A program made the translations under genes and the position numbers. Below are positions 55,129 through 64,000 of a DNA stretch of 64,000 nucleotides, piece after piece. The first letter of the stretch is position 1; every line of letters begins with the position of its first letter. The DNA is from an uncultured Lentibacter sp. (GTDB lineage: Bacteria; Pseudomonadota; Alphaproteobacteria; Rhodobacterales; Rhodobacteraceae). The stretch is taken from NCBI RefSeq assembly GCF_937123735.1, contig NZ_CAKZKL010000030.1, forward strand, positions 31,569 to 95,568, written 5' to 3'. Under the pieces are notes generated by a model that was given only the letters and a program-made list of their open reading frames with translations, made no database searches and was not told the origin of the DNA.

Positions 55129-57042
55129 ATGCGGATTTTGCGCGGTATCTTGTTTGGTGTGGCTGTCTTTGTGGGGTTTGCCGCCATCGGGCTCATGCTT
55201 TTGCCCAAGGAGCGGATTGCCAAGCTGGCGAGTGCACAGATTTCCAAGGCACTGGGGCGGGAGGTGACGCTATCCGGCGAGATCGGGCTGAGCATCTGGC
55301 CTGTGTTGGGCGTAAAAACCGGGCCTGTGCGCGTGGCCGGGCCGGCGTGGGACGACACGCCCCTGCTGGTGGCGGAGGGGCTCAACATCGGCGTGGCGGC
55401 GGCGGCGCTGAGGCGCGAGATTGAGATCCGCCATATTGATGTGCTGCGCCCAGAGATCACGCTCATCACCGCCAAGGACGGGCGGGTGAGCTGGGACTTT
55501 GGCAGCGGGAGGGATGCTGCGGCTGAGGGGGAGAGCGCGGGCGCTGTGACGCCGTTCAGCCTGGCGCGCGCCACTGTGACGGGCGGAACCGTGACGCTGG
55601 AGGACCGCCGCGCCGGCACGCGCGAGACGCTCACGGCGCTGGACCTTGACCTGCGCCTGCCCGATCTGGCGGGGCCTGCGACGCTGGGCGCAAGCTTTGC
55701 GCGCGGCGGGGCGACCTTGGAGATTGAGGCGCGCGCGGAGACTGCGCGCGATTTGATCACCGGACGGCTGACGCCTGTTGTCGCGAGCCTTGTCACCGGC
55801 GGGGGCAGCCTGAGCTTTGACGGGCGGATGACGCGCGCGCTGGAGGCCGAGGGGCAGCTGGCGCTCAAGACATCGCGCACCGCGCAATTCCTTCAGAACC
55901 TCGGGCTGGGCGCGGCCGAGTTGCCGCGCGGGCTGGGGCGAGAGATTGACCTTGCGAGCAAGGTGATTTTCTCCGGCGGGGAGGTTTTGAACCTGCGGGG
56001 GATGACGCTCAACCTTGATCAGAACAGTTTTACGGGCGATGCGGACATCCGCCTTGGCGGGGCCAAGCCGCGCCTCACCGCAAGGCTTGCGGCGGGGGCG
56101 CTCGACTTTTCGGCGCTGGCGGCTTCGGGCGGCGGCGGGGAAGAGACGGGCAGCGCAGGCTGGAGCACCGCGCCGATTGATGCGCGCGGGCTGGCGGCTG
56201 TGAACGCCGAGGTGAGCCTTGCGGTGCAATCGCTCGATGCAGGGATGATCAAGCTCGGCGCGAGCCAGATCGGCATCAGCTTGGACAACTCGCGGCTGGT
56301 GATGAAGCTGCCCAAGGCTACGGGCTATGGCGGGCAGATTGCCGGAGAGTTCGTGGTGAACAACCGCAGCGGGCTGTCTGTGGGCGGCACCCTCAATGTG
56401 TTGCAGGCCGATGTAAAGCCGCTGCTCACCGACCTCATGGGCATTGAGCGGCTTTCGGGCAAGGCGGATGGGTCTATAAAGTTTCTCGGCTCTGGCAGCA
56501 GTTTGGACGCGATCATGAACACGCTTTCGGGCCACGGCTCGATTGCCATGGCGGGGGGCACGATTGCGGGGTTTGACCTCAACGGGCTGATGGGCACGGG
56601 CAATGGCGAAAAGGGCACAACCGTGTTTGACAGGCTGGGCGCGCGCTTTGACATGGCGGGCGGTGTCTTGCGCAACGAGAACCTCAACATGGTGCTGCCC
56701 GGCTTTACCGCCAGCGGCAAGGGCCTAGTCGGGCTGGGCGCGCAGACGGTTGACTATGTCTTCACGCCCGTGGCCTTGGGCGCGAACAGGGGCAAGGACC
56801 TGGCCTTTCCGGTGCGCGTATCCGGACCGTGGAGCGCGCCCAAGATACGCCCCGATCTGAGCGCTGCGATTGACCTGAACTTCAAGGAGAAGAAGGCAGA
56901 GGTGAAGCAACGCGCGGAGGATGCGCTTAAGAAGAAGGTTGGGGAAGAGCTGGGTGTCAGCGGGGGCGAAACCGTTCAAGACGCGGTGAAGCAGGGCGTT
57001 GAGGAGAAGTTGAAGAAAGAGTTGCTGAAAATATTTGAGTGA
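55129..57042 (+). CDS. AsmA family protein
   Basis: This 637-residue protein has an N-terminal membrane helix (about 3-23, ILFGVAVFVGFAAIGLML). A long, beta-rich AsmA-like periplasmic region follows with repeated V-x-L-x-x-x-x-L strands and the C-terminal DUF3971-like part (MNTLSGHGSIAMAGGTIAG, about 464-482). A charged helical tail ends the protein. AsmA proteins are thought to move phospholipids to the outer membrane. I start at the ATG at 55129 after GAAGAGGAG; the earlier frame reads through the rimO promoter region. Confidence 0.85.
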   Translation: MRILRGILFGVAVFVGFAAIGLMLLPKERIAKLASAQISKALGREVTLSGEIGLSIWPVLGVKTGPVRVAGPAWDDTPLLVAEGLNIGVAAAALRREIEIRHIDVLRPEITLITAKDGRVSWDFGSGRDAAAEGESAGAVTPFSLARATVTGGTVTLEDRRAGTRETLTALDLDLRLPDLAGPATLGASFARGGATLEIEARAETARDLITGRLTPVVASLVTGGGSLSFDGRMTRALEAEGQLALKTSRTAQFLQNLGLGAAELPRGLGREIDLASKVIFSGGEVLNLRGMTLNLDQNSFTGDADIRLGGAKPRLTARLAAGALDFSALAASGGGGEETGSAGWSTAPIDARGLAAVNAEVSLAVQSLDAGMIKLGASQIGISLDNSRLVMKLPKATGYGGQIAGEFVVNNRSGLSVGGTLNVLQADVKPLLTDLMGIERLSGKADGSIKFLGSGSSLDAIMNTLSGHGSIAMAGGTIAGFDLNGLMGTGNGEKGTTVFDRLGARFDMAGGVLRNENLNMVLPGFTASGKGLVGLGAQTVDYVFTPVALGANRGKDLAFPVRVSGPWSAPKIRPDLSAAIDLNFKEKKAEVKQRAEDALKKKVGEELGVSGGETVQDAVKQGVEEKLKKELLKIFE

Positions 57043-57054
57043 GGGGCTTTTGGT

Positions 57055-57178
57055 TTCGGATTTTCGCTGTGCGAAAATCCGACCCGTGCGAGGGGGCCAG
57101 CCCCCTCGCGCTCCCCACGATATGCGAGAGGGCGCTGCCCCCTCGCGCTCCCCCGGGATATTTAGGGCAATAAGAAAG
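57055..57178 (-). repeat. Mosaic hairpin element, copy 2
   Basis: Read on the minus strand, this element has the head CTTTCTTATTGCCCTAAATA (57178 leftwards). Two GC-rich hairpins follow (GCGAGAGGGC/GCCCCCTCGC at 57124-57146, and GCGAGGGGGC/GCCCCCTCGC at 57088-57109). Then come CGGGTCGGATT and an 11-bp perfect hairpin (57057-57081, CGGATTTTCGC/GCGAAAATCCG). The head and CGGGTCGGATT are shared with copy 1 at 5199-5340, while the hairpin sequences differ. It lies at the end of the asmA gene and of the minus-strand gene at 57211, so it can serve as a double terminator region. Confidence 0.8.
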
Positions 57179-57210
57179 GGAAAAGGGGGTTCTTGCGGGA
57201 GCTCTGCGCT

Positions 57211-57729
57211 TTAGGGGCGGGGCAGGGCCAGTTGGGTGACGGTCATTTGCAGCGCATCGCCGCTGTCGGGCTTGTTGCGTGTGAGGATGACGCCCCATTT
57301 TTGCGGCTGCTCTGCCGTGGGCGTGCTCACGAAGGCGCGGTGCAGATCCCAGGGGAGGGGATCGTCTGTTTCGCTGAGGTCGGGAAGCTTTGCTGCAAGG
57401 AGTGCGACGATGTTGGCCACGGCGGCGTCGCGTTGCGCTTTTGTCATCAGGCGGGTGGCGTCTTTGACCTGGCAGCTGTCGCGCTTCTGGATGGCCTGAA
57501 GGCCGGCGGCATCGAGCCGGGTGATGTGCTGGGCGTTTTTGGGCAGATCGGCGTGAGGGTCGGCCCCGCCGCTTTGCACTGTGGCAAGGCGGCTGAGGCA
57601 GTGGGCCTCAAACAGCGCCGAATAGGCGGCGGCGGGCGCGGGTGGATGGGCCGTCTGCCAGAGGGCGCGGCCTGTGAAGGCCACGCCCATGGTGAGTGCC
57701 GCTGCGAGAGCGAGATGTGTCGGCTTCAC
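57211..57729 (-). CDS. Exported protein of unknown function
   Basis: This 172-residue protein has an N-terminal signal or anchor helix (about 5-20, HLALAAALTMGVAFTG). The soluble region holds two cysteines (about 44 and 86) that might form a disulfide. I recognise no family. It follows lpdA by 12 bases in the same direction, so it may be the last gene of the sucAB-lpdA unit. It is probably periplasmic. Confidence 0.6.
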   Translation of the reverse strand: MKPTHLALAAALTMGVAFTGRALWQTAHPPAPAAAYSALFEAHCLSRLATVQSGGADPHADLPKNAQHITRLDAAGLQAIQKRDSCQVKDATRLMTKAQRDAAVANIVALLAAKLPDLSETDDPLPWDLHRAFVSTPTAEQPQKWGVILTRNKPDSGDALQMTVTQLALPRP

Positions 57730-57741
57730 CGCTGCGCAGCC

Positions 57742-59130
57742 TTAGGCGTGAATCGCGCCGTCGCCACAGGCGAGGGCGGCTTCGCGCACGGCTTCGGAGT
57801 AGGTCGGGTGGGCGTGGCAGGTCAGGGCGATGTCTTCGGCGGAGGCGCCGAACTCCATTGCCACGCAGAGCTCGTGGATCATATCCCCCGCGGCCGGGCC
57901 GATGATGGCCGCGCCGAGGATACGGTCGGTTGCGGCATCGGTGATGATTTTGACAAAGCCCTCGCCCTGGTGCACGGCCTTGGCGCGGGCGTTGCCCATG
58001 AAGTTAAACTTGCCGACCTTGACCTTGACGCCCTCTTCCTTGAGCTGGGCCTCGGTTTTGCCGACGGTGGCCACCTCGGGGGCGGTGTAGACCACGCCTG
58101 GAATGACGCCGTAGTTGACGTGGCCGTGCTTGCCAGCCAGCACCTCGGCGACGGCCATACCCTCGTCTTCGGCCTTGTGGGCCAGCATCGGGCCGTCGAT
58201 CACATCGCCGATGGCGTAGAGGCCTTTGACGTTTGTGGCCCAGTGGGCATCGGTTTTGATCTGGCCGCGCGGGGACATTTTCACGCCGAGCGCGTCAAGG
58301 CCGAGGCCCTCGGTGAAGGGTTTGCGGCCCGTGGCGACGAGGACGATATCGGCCTCGATGGTTTCCTCGGTCTCGCCCTTCTTGGTTTTGTAGGTGACGC
58401 TGGCCTTTCCCTTGGCCGCTTTGGCGGACTGCACGGCGGCGCCCATCACGAAGGTGAGGCCCTGCTTTTCAAGGATGCGCTTGAAGCTGCGCTGCACATC
58501 GGCGTCCATCCCCGGTGTGATGGCGTCTTGATATTCCACCACGGTGACTTGGGAGCCGAGGCGCGCGTAGACGGAGCCGAGCTCAAGGCCGATGACACCT
58601 GCGCCGATGACCACGAGCTTTTTGGGGATTTTGCCGAGCTCCAGCGCGCCTGTGCTGCTGACGATGGTTTTTTCGTCGATCTCCACGCCGGGGAGCGTGG
58701 CGGGTGCTGAGCCTGAGGCGATGACGATGTTTTTGGCCTCGTGCAGCTCCTCACCGACTTTCACTTTGCCCGCTTCGGGGATGCTGGCCCAGCCTTTGAG
58801 CCAGTCGATCTTGTTTTTCTTGAAGAGAAACTCGATGCCGCCGGTGTTTTGGCCGATGGTATCGTCTTTATAGGCGAGCATCTGCTTCCAGTCGACGGAC
58901 GGGGCTTTGCCCTTGAGGCCCATGGTGGCGAAGTTGTGTTCGGCTTCGTGCAGCATGTGCGAGGCGTGCAAGAGCGCCTTGGAGGGGATGCAGCCCACGT
59001 TGAGGCAGGTTCCGCCCAGGGTTGCGCGGCCCTCGACAACGGCTGTCTTGAGGCCGAGTTGGGCGCAGCGGATGGCGGAGACATAGCCGCCGGGGCCGGC
59101 GCCGATGATGATTGCGTCATATGATGCCAT
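57742..59130 (-). CDS. lpdA: Dihydrolipoyl dehydrogenase (E3)
   Basis: This 462-residue flavoprotein has an N-terminal FAD motif GAGPGGY (10-16) and the redox disulfide C42-x4-C47 in [13 protein letters not shown]. The NAD-binding fold has [10 protein letters not shown], and the C-terminal His-Glu pair is in HAHPTYSE. It reoxidises the lipoyl groups of the 2-oxoglutarate dehydrogenase E2. It stands downstream of sucB with two unrelated genes between, so it probably serves this complex. Confidence 0.95.
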   Translation of the reverse strand: MASYDAIIIGAGPGGYVSAIRCAQLGLKTAVVEGRATLGGTCLNVGCIPSKALLHASHMLHEAEHNFATMGLKGKAPSVDWKQMLAYKDDTIGQNTGGIEFLFKKNKIDWLKGWASIPEAGKVKVGEELHEAKNIVIASGSAPATLPGVEIDEKTIVSSTGALELGKIPKKLVVIGAGVIGLELGSVYARLGSQVTVVEYQDAITPGMDADVQRSFKRILEKQGLTFVMGAAVQSAKAAKGKASVTYKTKKGETEETIEADIVLVATGRKPFTEGLGLDALGVKMSPRGQIKTDAHWATNVKGLYAIGDVIDGPMLAHKAEDEGMAVAEVLAGKHGHVNYGVIPGVVYTAPEVATVGKTEAQLKEEGVKVKVGKFNFMGNARAKAVHQGEGFVKIITDAATDRILGAAIIGPAAGDMIHELCVAMEFGASAEDIALTCHAHPTYSEAVREAALACGDGAIHA

Positions 59131-59157
59131 GGGAGTGGCTCCTTTTTGTGGGGCGGC

Positions 59158-59553
59158 TCAGAGGAGGGCCGCGAGGATCATGAAGAGGGTTGCAAAAAAG
59201 CCCAGCGCCCAGACGAGGCTGCGCCCGGGGCGCATGTCAAAGGCGTAGGCGGGGATATAGGCGGCGCGCGCGGCAAGATAGACCCAGGCGCAGGTGGCTG
59301 TGAAGCCGGTGGACTGGCCCCCCAGCGTCACGACCAGCACGGCGATTGTGAAGAGGATGAGGCCCTCGAAGTGGTTGTCCATCGCGCGGCCCAAGCGGCC
59401 TGTGAGGGGCGACATTTCGCGGCTCGGGGGGCGGTCGCGGGCCGACATGGTGTAGCCGGGGCCAAGATCGCGGTTGGCGGGCACGGCGTAGAGCACGAAT
59501 TGCAGCGCCTGCAACAGGGCGGCGAGGGCGAGAACGGTGAGTTCGGGGGTCAT
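59158..59553 (-). CDS. MAPEG family membrane protein
   Basis: This 131-residue protein has four hydrophobic helices and the MAPEG-type features: an early polar patch RDLGPGYTMSARD, RAMDNHFEGLILF at about 57-69 and a final hydrophobic helix. Mammalian members are microsomal glutathione transferases; bacterial roles are unknown. The ATG at 59553 overlaps the glycosyltransferase stop as ATGA. It belongs to the unit between sucB and lpdA. Confidence 0.8.
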   Translation of the reverse strand: MTPELTVLALAALLQALQFVLYAVPANRDLGPGYTMSARDRPPSREMSPLTGRLGRAMDNHFEGLILFTIAVLVVTLGGQSTGFTATCAWVYLAARAAYIPAYAFDMRPGRSLVWALGFFATLFMILAALL

Positions 59554-60569
59554 GGGGCGCACTCCTTGTCTGTTGGCCCTGTTGTGCCAGCCCACTGTGG
59601 CCGGGTCCAGCCTGCGCGGGCCTCTGGGGTGAGTGCTGCGGTGCGTGCGGCCGTGTCGGCGGCCAGGCAGGCGTTTTCGAGCGCCAGGATATCCGGATCG
59701 CTGCGCCATGTGGCCATAAGCGCCTCGGTGGCGGGCCAATGGCGCAGGATCGAGTGGTCTTGCGCCGCGTTTTGATTGGCGATCTGGAACCATTTGGAGC
59801 CGAGGTGGTATTTGGTTTTCAGCGGGCCTTGCCCGTCGCCTCGGAGGTTTTTCATCAGGAAATCCTCTTCTGCGCGGGTGGCGTAGTGGTTGAGCACAGC
59901 CACCTCGGGGGCGACGGCTTTGTCAAAGGGCTGATATTTGGCGCGCTTCACGGAGCCGTGCAGATTGCTCACGAGCCGCTCTCCTGCGGCACTTTTGACG
60001 CAGATTTCGTTGCTGCGCGGCCCGGTGGGGCGGTGGTCATGGGCATGGGTGAATTTGGCGAAGCGAAAGAGCGATTTGAACTTGGTTTGCGCCGCTGGCA
60101 GGCTGGCGGCGCAGGCGGTAAACTGTGGCAATATCGGCAGGGTGCGTGCCCTATGGCCGCTGGTTCCGAAGAAAAACCAGGGCAGGGCGATGACATCGGC
60201 CGGCCCGGCTGCGGCGAAGAGATCGTCAAGGCGGCCCTGGCCGGCGCGGATATTGAGAAACTCGTCGCTGTCGATGTGGCAGAGCCATTCGGCGCCTTCT
60301 GTGGCGGCGAGATGGGCAAAGACAAGCCGCATGGCGCCCTCTTGCGGCGCGGCCCCTTCGGGCACGGTTTGGGACAGATGCGTGACGAGCCCGCGGGCGG
60401 CGAGGGCATCGAGCAGCCTGTCGGAGCCGTCGGTGCAGTCATTGGTGACAATGATCACATGCTCAAAGCCGATGACGCGGTGATAGGCGAGCCACTCCAG
60501 AAGGTAGGGGCCTTCATTGCGCATGGCAGCGGCGAGAGCCGTGCCGGGGTGGGGGGCAGGCGCTGTCAT
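59550..60569 (-). CDS. Glycosyltransferase family 2-like protein
   Basis: This 339-residue protein has a GT-A-type fold as in family 2 and the DUF23/GT92-like group. It begins with AAAMRNEGPYLLEWLAYHRVI, here given as AMRNEGPYLLEWLAYH. The metal-binding motif is HIDSDEFL (about 94-101), and HGSVKRAKY lies near residue 216. There is no signal peptide. I use the ATG at 60569 because the GTG seven codons earlier has no clear ribosome site, and this choice is weak. The acceptor is unknown. Confidence 0.75.
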   Translation of the reverse strand: MTAPAPHPGTALAAAMRNEGPYLLEWLAYHRVIGFEHVIIVTNDCTDGSDRLLDALAARGLVTHLSQTVPEGAAPQEGAMRLVFAHLAATEGAEWLCHIDSDEFLNIRAGQGRLDDLFAAAGPADVIALPWFFFGTSGHRARTLPILPQFTACAASLPAAQTKFKSLFRFAKFTHAHDHRPTGPRSNEICVKSAAGERLVSNLHGSVKRAKYQPFDKAVAPEVAVLNHYATRAEEDFLMKNLRGDGQGPLKTKYHLGSKWFQIANQNAAQDHSILRHWPATEALMATWRSDPDILALENACLAADTAARTAALTPEARAGWTRPQWAGTTGPTDKECAP

Positions 60570-60605
60570 GTATGACGGATCATGCGGCACATGCCTGCGT
60601 GGGGT

Positions 60606-60666
60606 GGTGCGCAGTGAATGCGCACCCTACGGGAGAGGGTGCGCAGCTTGGCATCGTAGGGTGTGC
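60606..60666. repeat. Palindromic repeat (REP-like) beside sucB
   Basis: GGTGCGCA-GTGAA-TGCGCACC (60606-60626) is a perfect 8-bp stem. GCGCACCCTACG (60620-60631) is an inverted copy of CGTAGGGTGTGC (60655-60666) with one mismatch. Together they give nested hairpins just after the sucB stop. The CGTAGGGTG(C/T)GC word is one I recall as a frequent dispersed repeat of Rhodobacteraceae genomes. It may protect or end the sucAB message. Confidence 0.65.
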
Positions 60667-60682
60667 CTTTACGGCGCACCGC

Positions 60683-62161
60683 TTAGAGGTCCATCAACAG
60701 GCGCTGGGGGTCTTCCAGCGCTTCCTTGACGCGCACGAGGAAGGTGACCGCGCCTTTGCCGTCAACGATGCGGTGATCGTAGCTCAGCGCCAGATACATC
60801 ATCGGGCGGATGACCACCTGACCGTTGATCGCCACGGGGCGATCCTGGATTTTGTGCATCCCGAGGATGCCCGACTGTGGCGGGTTGAGGATGGGCGAGG
60901 ACATGAGCGAGCCATAGACACCGCCATTGGAGATGGTGAAAGTGCCGCCCTGCATTTCGGCCATGGAGAGCTTGCCGTCGCGGGCGCGGCGGCCTTTCTC
61001 GCCGATGGCCTTCTCGATGGCAGCGAAGCTCATCTGGTCGACATCGCGGATGACAGGCACCACAAGGCCTGTGGGCGTGCCGGCGGCGATGCCCATGTGG
61101 ACGAAGTTTTTATAGACCACATCGGTCCCGTCGATCTCGGCGTTCACCTCGGGCACTTCTTTCAGCGCGTGCACGCAAGCCTTTGTGAAGAAAGACATAA
61201 AGCCGAGGCGCACGCCGTGCTTTTTCTCGAATTCGCCTTTGTACTGGTTGCGCAGGGCCATCACGGCGGACATGTCGACTTCGTTGTAGGTTGTCAGCAT
61301 GGCGGCGGTGTTTTGCGCCTCTTTCAGGCGGCGCGCGATGGTCTGGCGCAGGCGGGTCATCTTGACACGCTCTTCGCGGGCCGCATCATCGGCGGCGACA
61401 GGCGCGCGCGGGGCCTGTGCGGCAGGTGCGGGGGCAGAGGCGGCGGCCCCGCCGGACGCGGCTGCTTTCATAACGTCTTCTTTCATGATCCGTCCGTCTT
61501 TGCCTGTGCCTGTCACAGCGCTGGCGTCGATGCCTTTTTCGGCCATCATCTTTTCGGCGGCGGGGGCATTTTTTGCCCCTGCGGCGGCGGGTTTGGCGGG
61601 GGCCTCTTCGGCTTTGGGCGCGGGGGCAGCGGCTGCGCCTTCGCCCGAGCTGATCACGCCAAGCTTGGCGCTCGCCTCAACTGTGCTGCCCTCGGCGGCG
61701 AGAATTTCGGTGAGCACCCCGGCGGCGGGGCTGGGCACTTCGACGCTGACCTTGTCAGTCTCCAGCTCGCAGAGCATTTCGTCTTGGGCAACCGTGTCAC
61801 CGACTTGCTTGAACCATGTGGAAACTGTTGCCTCGGTGACGCTTTCACCAAGGGTGGGGACCATCACATCAACGCTGGCCGCTGCGGGGGCGCTGGCTTG
61901 GGACGCTTCCGGAGCGGCCGCTGCGGTTCCGGCGGTGAGGGTTGCCAAAAGCGCATCAACGCCAACCGTCTCGCCCTCTGCGGCGATGATCTCGCCCAAG
62001 GTGCCGGATGTGGGCGCAGGGACTTCGACTGTCACCTTGTCGGTTTCAAGCTCACAGAGCATTTCATCGGCCTGCACGGCATCACCCGGCTTTTTGAACC
62101 ATGTGGCCACTGTGGCTTCGGTGACAGATTCGCCCAGAGTGGGAACGCGAACTTCGGTCAT
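60683..62161 (-). CDS. sucB: 2-oxoglutarate dehydrogenase E2 (dihydrolipoyl succinyltransferase)
   Basis: This 492-residue protein has two N-terminal lipoyl domains (residues about 2-77 with Lys42 and about 97-172 with Lys137, each in ETDKV). A peripheral-subunit-binding domain (about 200-235) precedes the C-terminal catalytic domain with the H-x-x-x-D-G motif ([12 protein letters not shown]). It moves the succinyl group to CoA in the TCA cycle. E. coli SucB has only one lipoyl domain, so this is a two-domain form. It starts three bases after sucA. Confidence 0.95.
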   Translation of the reverse strand: MTEVRVPTLGESVTEATVATWFKKPGDAVQADEMLCELETDKVTVEVPAPTSGTLGEIIAAEGETVGVDALLATLTAGTAAAAPEASQASAPAAASVDVMVPTLGESVTEATVSTWFKQVGDTVAQDEMLCELETDKVSVEVPSPAAGVLTEILAAEGSTVEASAKLGVISSGEGAAAAPAPKAEEAPAKPAAAGAKNAPAAEKMMAEKGIDASAVTGTGKDGRIMKEDVMKAAASGGAAASAPAPAAQAPRAPVAADDAAREERVKMTRLRQTIARRLKEAQNTAAMLTTYNEVDMSAVMALRNQYKGEFEKKHGVRLGFMSFFTKACVHALKEVPEVNAEIDGTDVVYKNFVHMGIAAGTPTGLVVPVIRDVDQMSFAAIEKAIGEKGRRARDGKLSMAEMQGGTFTISNGGVYGSLMSSPILNPPQSGILGMHKIQDRPVAINGQVVIRPMMYLALSYDHRIVDGKGAVTFLVRVKEALEDPQRLLMDL

Positions 62162-62164
62162 GGG

Positions 62165-64000
62165 TTATTTCCCTTTTTTCAGTGTGAGCGCTTCGTCAAT
62201 GAGAGCGGCTTGTTGTGCTTTGTGAGCGGAGGCGAGGCCCGTGGCGGGCGAGGCACTGGCCGGGCGGCCAGCGTATTGCGGGCGGCCATGCTTGGCTTTG
62301 ATACGGCCCAGGACCCATTCGATATTGGGCTCGATGAAGGTCCAGGCGCCCTGGTTCTTCGGCTCTTCCTGACACCAGACCACCTCAGCGTTTTTGAAGC
62401 GCGACAGCTCCTTGACGACGGATTGGGCCGGGAAGGGATAGAACTGCTCCACGCGCATGAGGTAGATGTCCTCAAGGCCGCGCGCGTCCCGCTCTTCGAG
62501 CAGATCATAATAGACCTTGCCGGAGCACATGACGACCCGTTTGATTTTGTCGTCGCTGGCGAGCGTTGTGTCTGAGTTGCCGTATTGGGCATCATCCCAG
62601 AGGATGCGGTGGAAGCTGGAACCGGTTGTGAACTCTTCTGTTTTGCTCACCGCGAGCTTGTGGCGCAGAAGCGATTTCGGCGTCATCAGGATGAGCGGTT
62701 TGCGGAAGGTGCGGTGCAGCTGGCGGCGCAGGATGTGGAAATAGTTGGCCGGTGTGGTGCAATTGGCCACGATCCAGTTGTCTTGGCCGCACATCTGCAA
62801 GAAGCGCTCAAGGCGGGCCGAGCTGTGCTCGGGGCCTTGGCCTTCATAGCCATGCGGCAACAGCACCGTGAGGCCCGACATGCGCAGCCATTTGCTTTCG
62901 CCCGAGGAGATGAACTGGTCAAACATGATCTGCGCGCCGTTGGCGAAATCACCGAACTGGCCCTCCCAGAGGGTGAGCGCGTTGGGCTCGGCAAGGCTGT
63001 AGCCATATTCAAAGCCCAGCACCGCATATTCGGAGAGCATGGAGTCGATCACTTCATACTGGGCCTGACCGGCGCGGATGTGGTTGAGCGGATAGTGGCG
63101 CTCTTCCGTGTCCTGGTTGATGAGGCCGGAGTGGCGCTGCGAGAAGGTGCCCCGGGTGGCATCCTGCCCGGAGAGGCGCACGGGGTAGCCCTCGGTGAGC
63201 AGCGAGCCAAAGGCCAAAGCCTCGCCCGTGGCCCAATCAATGCCTTCACCGCTTTCAAACATTTTGGCCTTTGTTTCCAGCAGGCGGGACACTGTCTTGT
63301 GGACGGGGAAGCCTGTTGGCGCGGCGCTCAGCGCGCGGCCGATCTCGGCAAAGGTTTCGGGTTTGATGGCGGTTTCACCGCGCTGGTAATCTTCCTTGTC
63401 GCGGTTGAGATGGGACCACTTGCCATCCAGCCAATCGGCCTTGTTGGGCTTGTAGTCCTTGCCGGCCTCGAACTCTTCGGAGAGATGAGCCTGAAAGGCG
63501 GCTTTCATATCCTCGATCTCGCCCTCGGGGATGAGACCGTCTTTGACCAGCTCGGCGGTATAGAGGCTGAGGGTGGTCTTTTGTTTCTTGATTTTCTTAT
63601 ACATCAACGGGTTGGTGAACATGGGCTCGTCGCCCTCGTTGTGGCCAAACCGGCGGTAGCAGAAAATATCCAGCACCACGTCCTTGCCAAACTTCTGGCG
63701 GAACTCCGTGGCCACTTTGGCCGCGTGAACCACGGCCTCCGGGTCATCGCCGTTGACGTGGAAAATTGGCGCTTCGACCATGAGGGCGATGTCTGTCGGA
63801 TAGGGCGAGGAGCGCGAGAAATGCGGCGCGGTGGTAAAGCCGATCTGGTTGTTCACCACGATGTGCATGGTGCCGCCGGTGCGGTGGCCCTTGAGGCCGG
63901 AGAGGCCAAAGCCCTCGGCCACCACGCCCTGGCCTGCAAAGGCTGCGTCCCCGTGCAAGAGCACGCCCATAACCTGCTTGCGCTCTTTGTCGCCCAGCTG
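62165..64000 (-). CDS. sucA: 2-oxoglutarate dehydrogenase E1, C-terminal part; N-terminus beyond window
   Basis: This open frame reads about 611 residues into the right edge and continues beyond. It contains GVLLHGDAAFAGQGVV, the thiamine-diphosphate region (HIVVNNQIGFTT, NGDDPEAVVHAAKVA) and the C-terminal transketolase-like part with GYGYSLAEPNALTLWEGQFG and the final RPASASPATGLASAH. It is the E1 subunit that decarboxylates 2-oxoglutarate. Full SucA has about 930-1000 residues, so roughly 330-380 N-terminal residues are missing. The reading frame at the edge is confirmed by QLGDKERKQV. Confidence 0.96.
   Translation of the reverse strand, partial: QLGDKERKQVMGVLLHGDAAFAGQGVVAEGFGLSGLKGHRTGGTMHIVVNNQIGFTTAPHFSRSSPYPTDIALMVEAPIFHVNGDDPEAVVHAAKVATEFRQKFGKDVVLDIFCYRRFGHNEGDEPMFTNPLMYKKIKKQKTTLSLYTAELVKDGLIPEGEIEDMKAAFQAHLSEEFEAGKDYKPNKADWLDGKWSHLNRDKEDYQRGETAIKPETFAEIGRALSAAPTGFPVHKTVSRLLETKAKMFESGEGIDWATGEALAFGSLLTEGYPVRLSGQDATRGTFSQRHSGLINQDTEERHYPLNHIRAGQAQYEVIDSMLSEYAVLGFEYGYSLAEPNALTLWEGQFGDFANGAQIMFDQFISSGESKWLRMSGLTVLLPHGYEGQGPEHSSARLERFLQMCGQDNWIVANCTTPANYFHILRRQLHRTFRKPLILMTPKSLLRHKLAVSKTEEFTTGSSFHRILWDDAQYGNSDTTLASDDKIKRVVMCSGKVYYDLLEERDARGLEDIYLMRVEQFYPFPAQSVVKELSRFKNAEVVWCQEEPKNQGAWTFIEPNIEWVLGRIKAKHGRPQYAGRPASASPATGLASAHKAQQAALIDEALTLKKGK

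Noticed and set aside
60572..62575. 667-residue plus-strand open frame opposite sucB and sucA
   Set aside because: It is a shadow frame from high third-position G+C; it has long Gly/Cys/His/Asp-rich stretches and the opposite strand encodes clear sucA and sucB.

Overview
The window reads as the chromosome of an alphaproteobacterium of the family Rhodobacteraceae (Roseobacter group or a close relative). This rests on high G+C, many ATGA/GTGA stop-start overlaps, an F1 ATP synthase operon (atpHAGDC) without F0 genes beside it, a phosphatidylcholine synthase, a DUF1127 protein, and hairpin-rich intergenic elements of a kind I associate with this family. I see no tRNA, rRNA, CRISPR array, insertion sequence or prophage. 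Nearly every gene is a housekeeping or envelope gene, so this is core chromosome with a few poorly characterised neighbours.

Layout. 1-2911 (minus): phosphatidylcholine synthase (cut by the window edge), xerC, a DUF484 protein and a transaldolase-like aldolase. 2992-5187: priA, followed by a mosaic hairpin element. 5350-7786: a YeeE/YedE sulfur-compound transporter and an MFS transporter, divergent around an FNR-type box. 7809-9452: prmA, a small membrane protein and a DUF1127 gene. 9781-12590: ruvCAB and an unknown gene. 12711-20268: two tandem LysM plus solute-binding-domain proteins running directly into ybgC-tolQRAB-pal-cpoB, then tilS, ftsH and a methyltransferase to 24298. 24288-28481 (minus): gloB, clpA and an M23 peptidase. 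28543-34431: a methyltransferase and the F1 ATP synthase operon, ended by a strong terminator. 34585-40928: an H-type lectin protein, prs, an isomerase, a hydrolase, a lytic transglycosylase, a sterol-desaturase-like oxygenase and a TlpA-like thioredoxin. 40958-46762: argH, a DUF2834 protein, a 45-residue LptM-like lipoprotein, lysA and a large DUF4175 protein. 46785-50714: a zinc-ribbon membrane protein divergent from ftsEX-plsC-PPOX. 50732-57729: a class II histone-deacetylase homologue, an M48 lipoprotein, a YigZ-like protein, rimO and an AsmA protein. 57742-64000 (minus): sucA (partial)-sucB-glycosyltransferase-MAPEG-lpdA.

Together the genes cover envelope maintenance (Tol-Pal, FtsEX, transglycosylase, M23 and M48 peptidases, AsmA, PlsC, Pcs), DNA repair and segregation (PriA, RuvABC, XerC), protein quality control (FtsH, ClpA), ATP synthesis and the 2-oxoglutarate dehydrogenase complex. 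The best candidate for something undescribed is the pair of LysM/solute-binding proteins. They share six cysteines at identical spacing, have no ABC permease or ATPase nearby, and are coupled by a 4-base overlap to the tol-pal operon. The non-coding signals I rate highest are the FNR-type box, two opposite copies of one mosaic hairpin element, three GTGCAC palindromes phased at 11 bp, and a 15-bp tandem repeat running through the stop codon of the TlpA-like gene.
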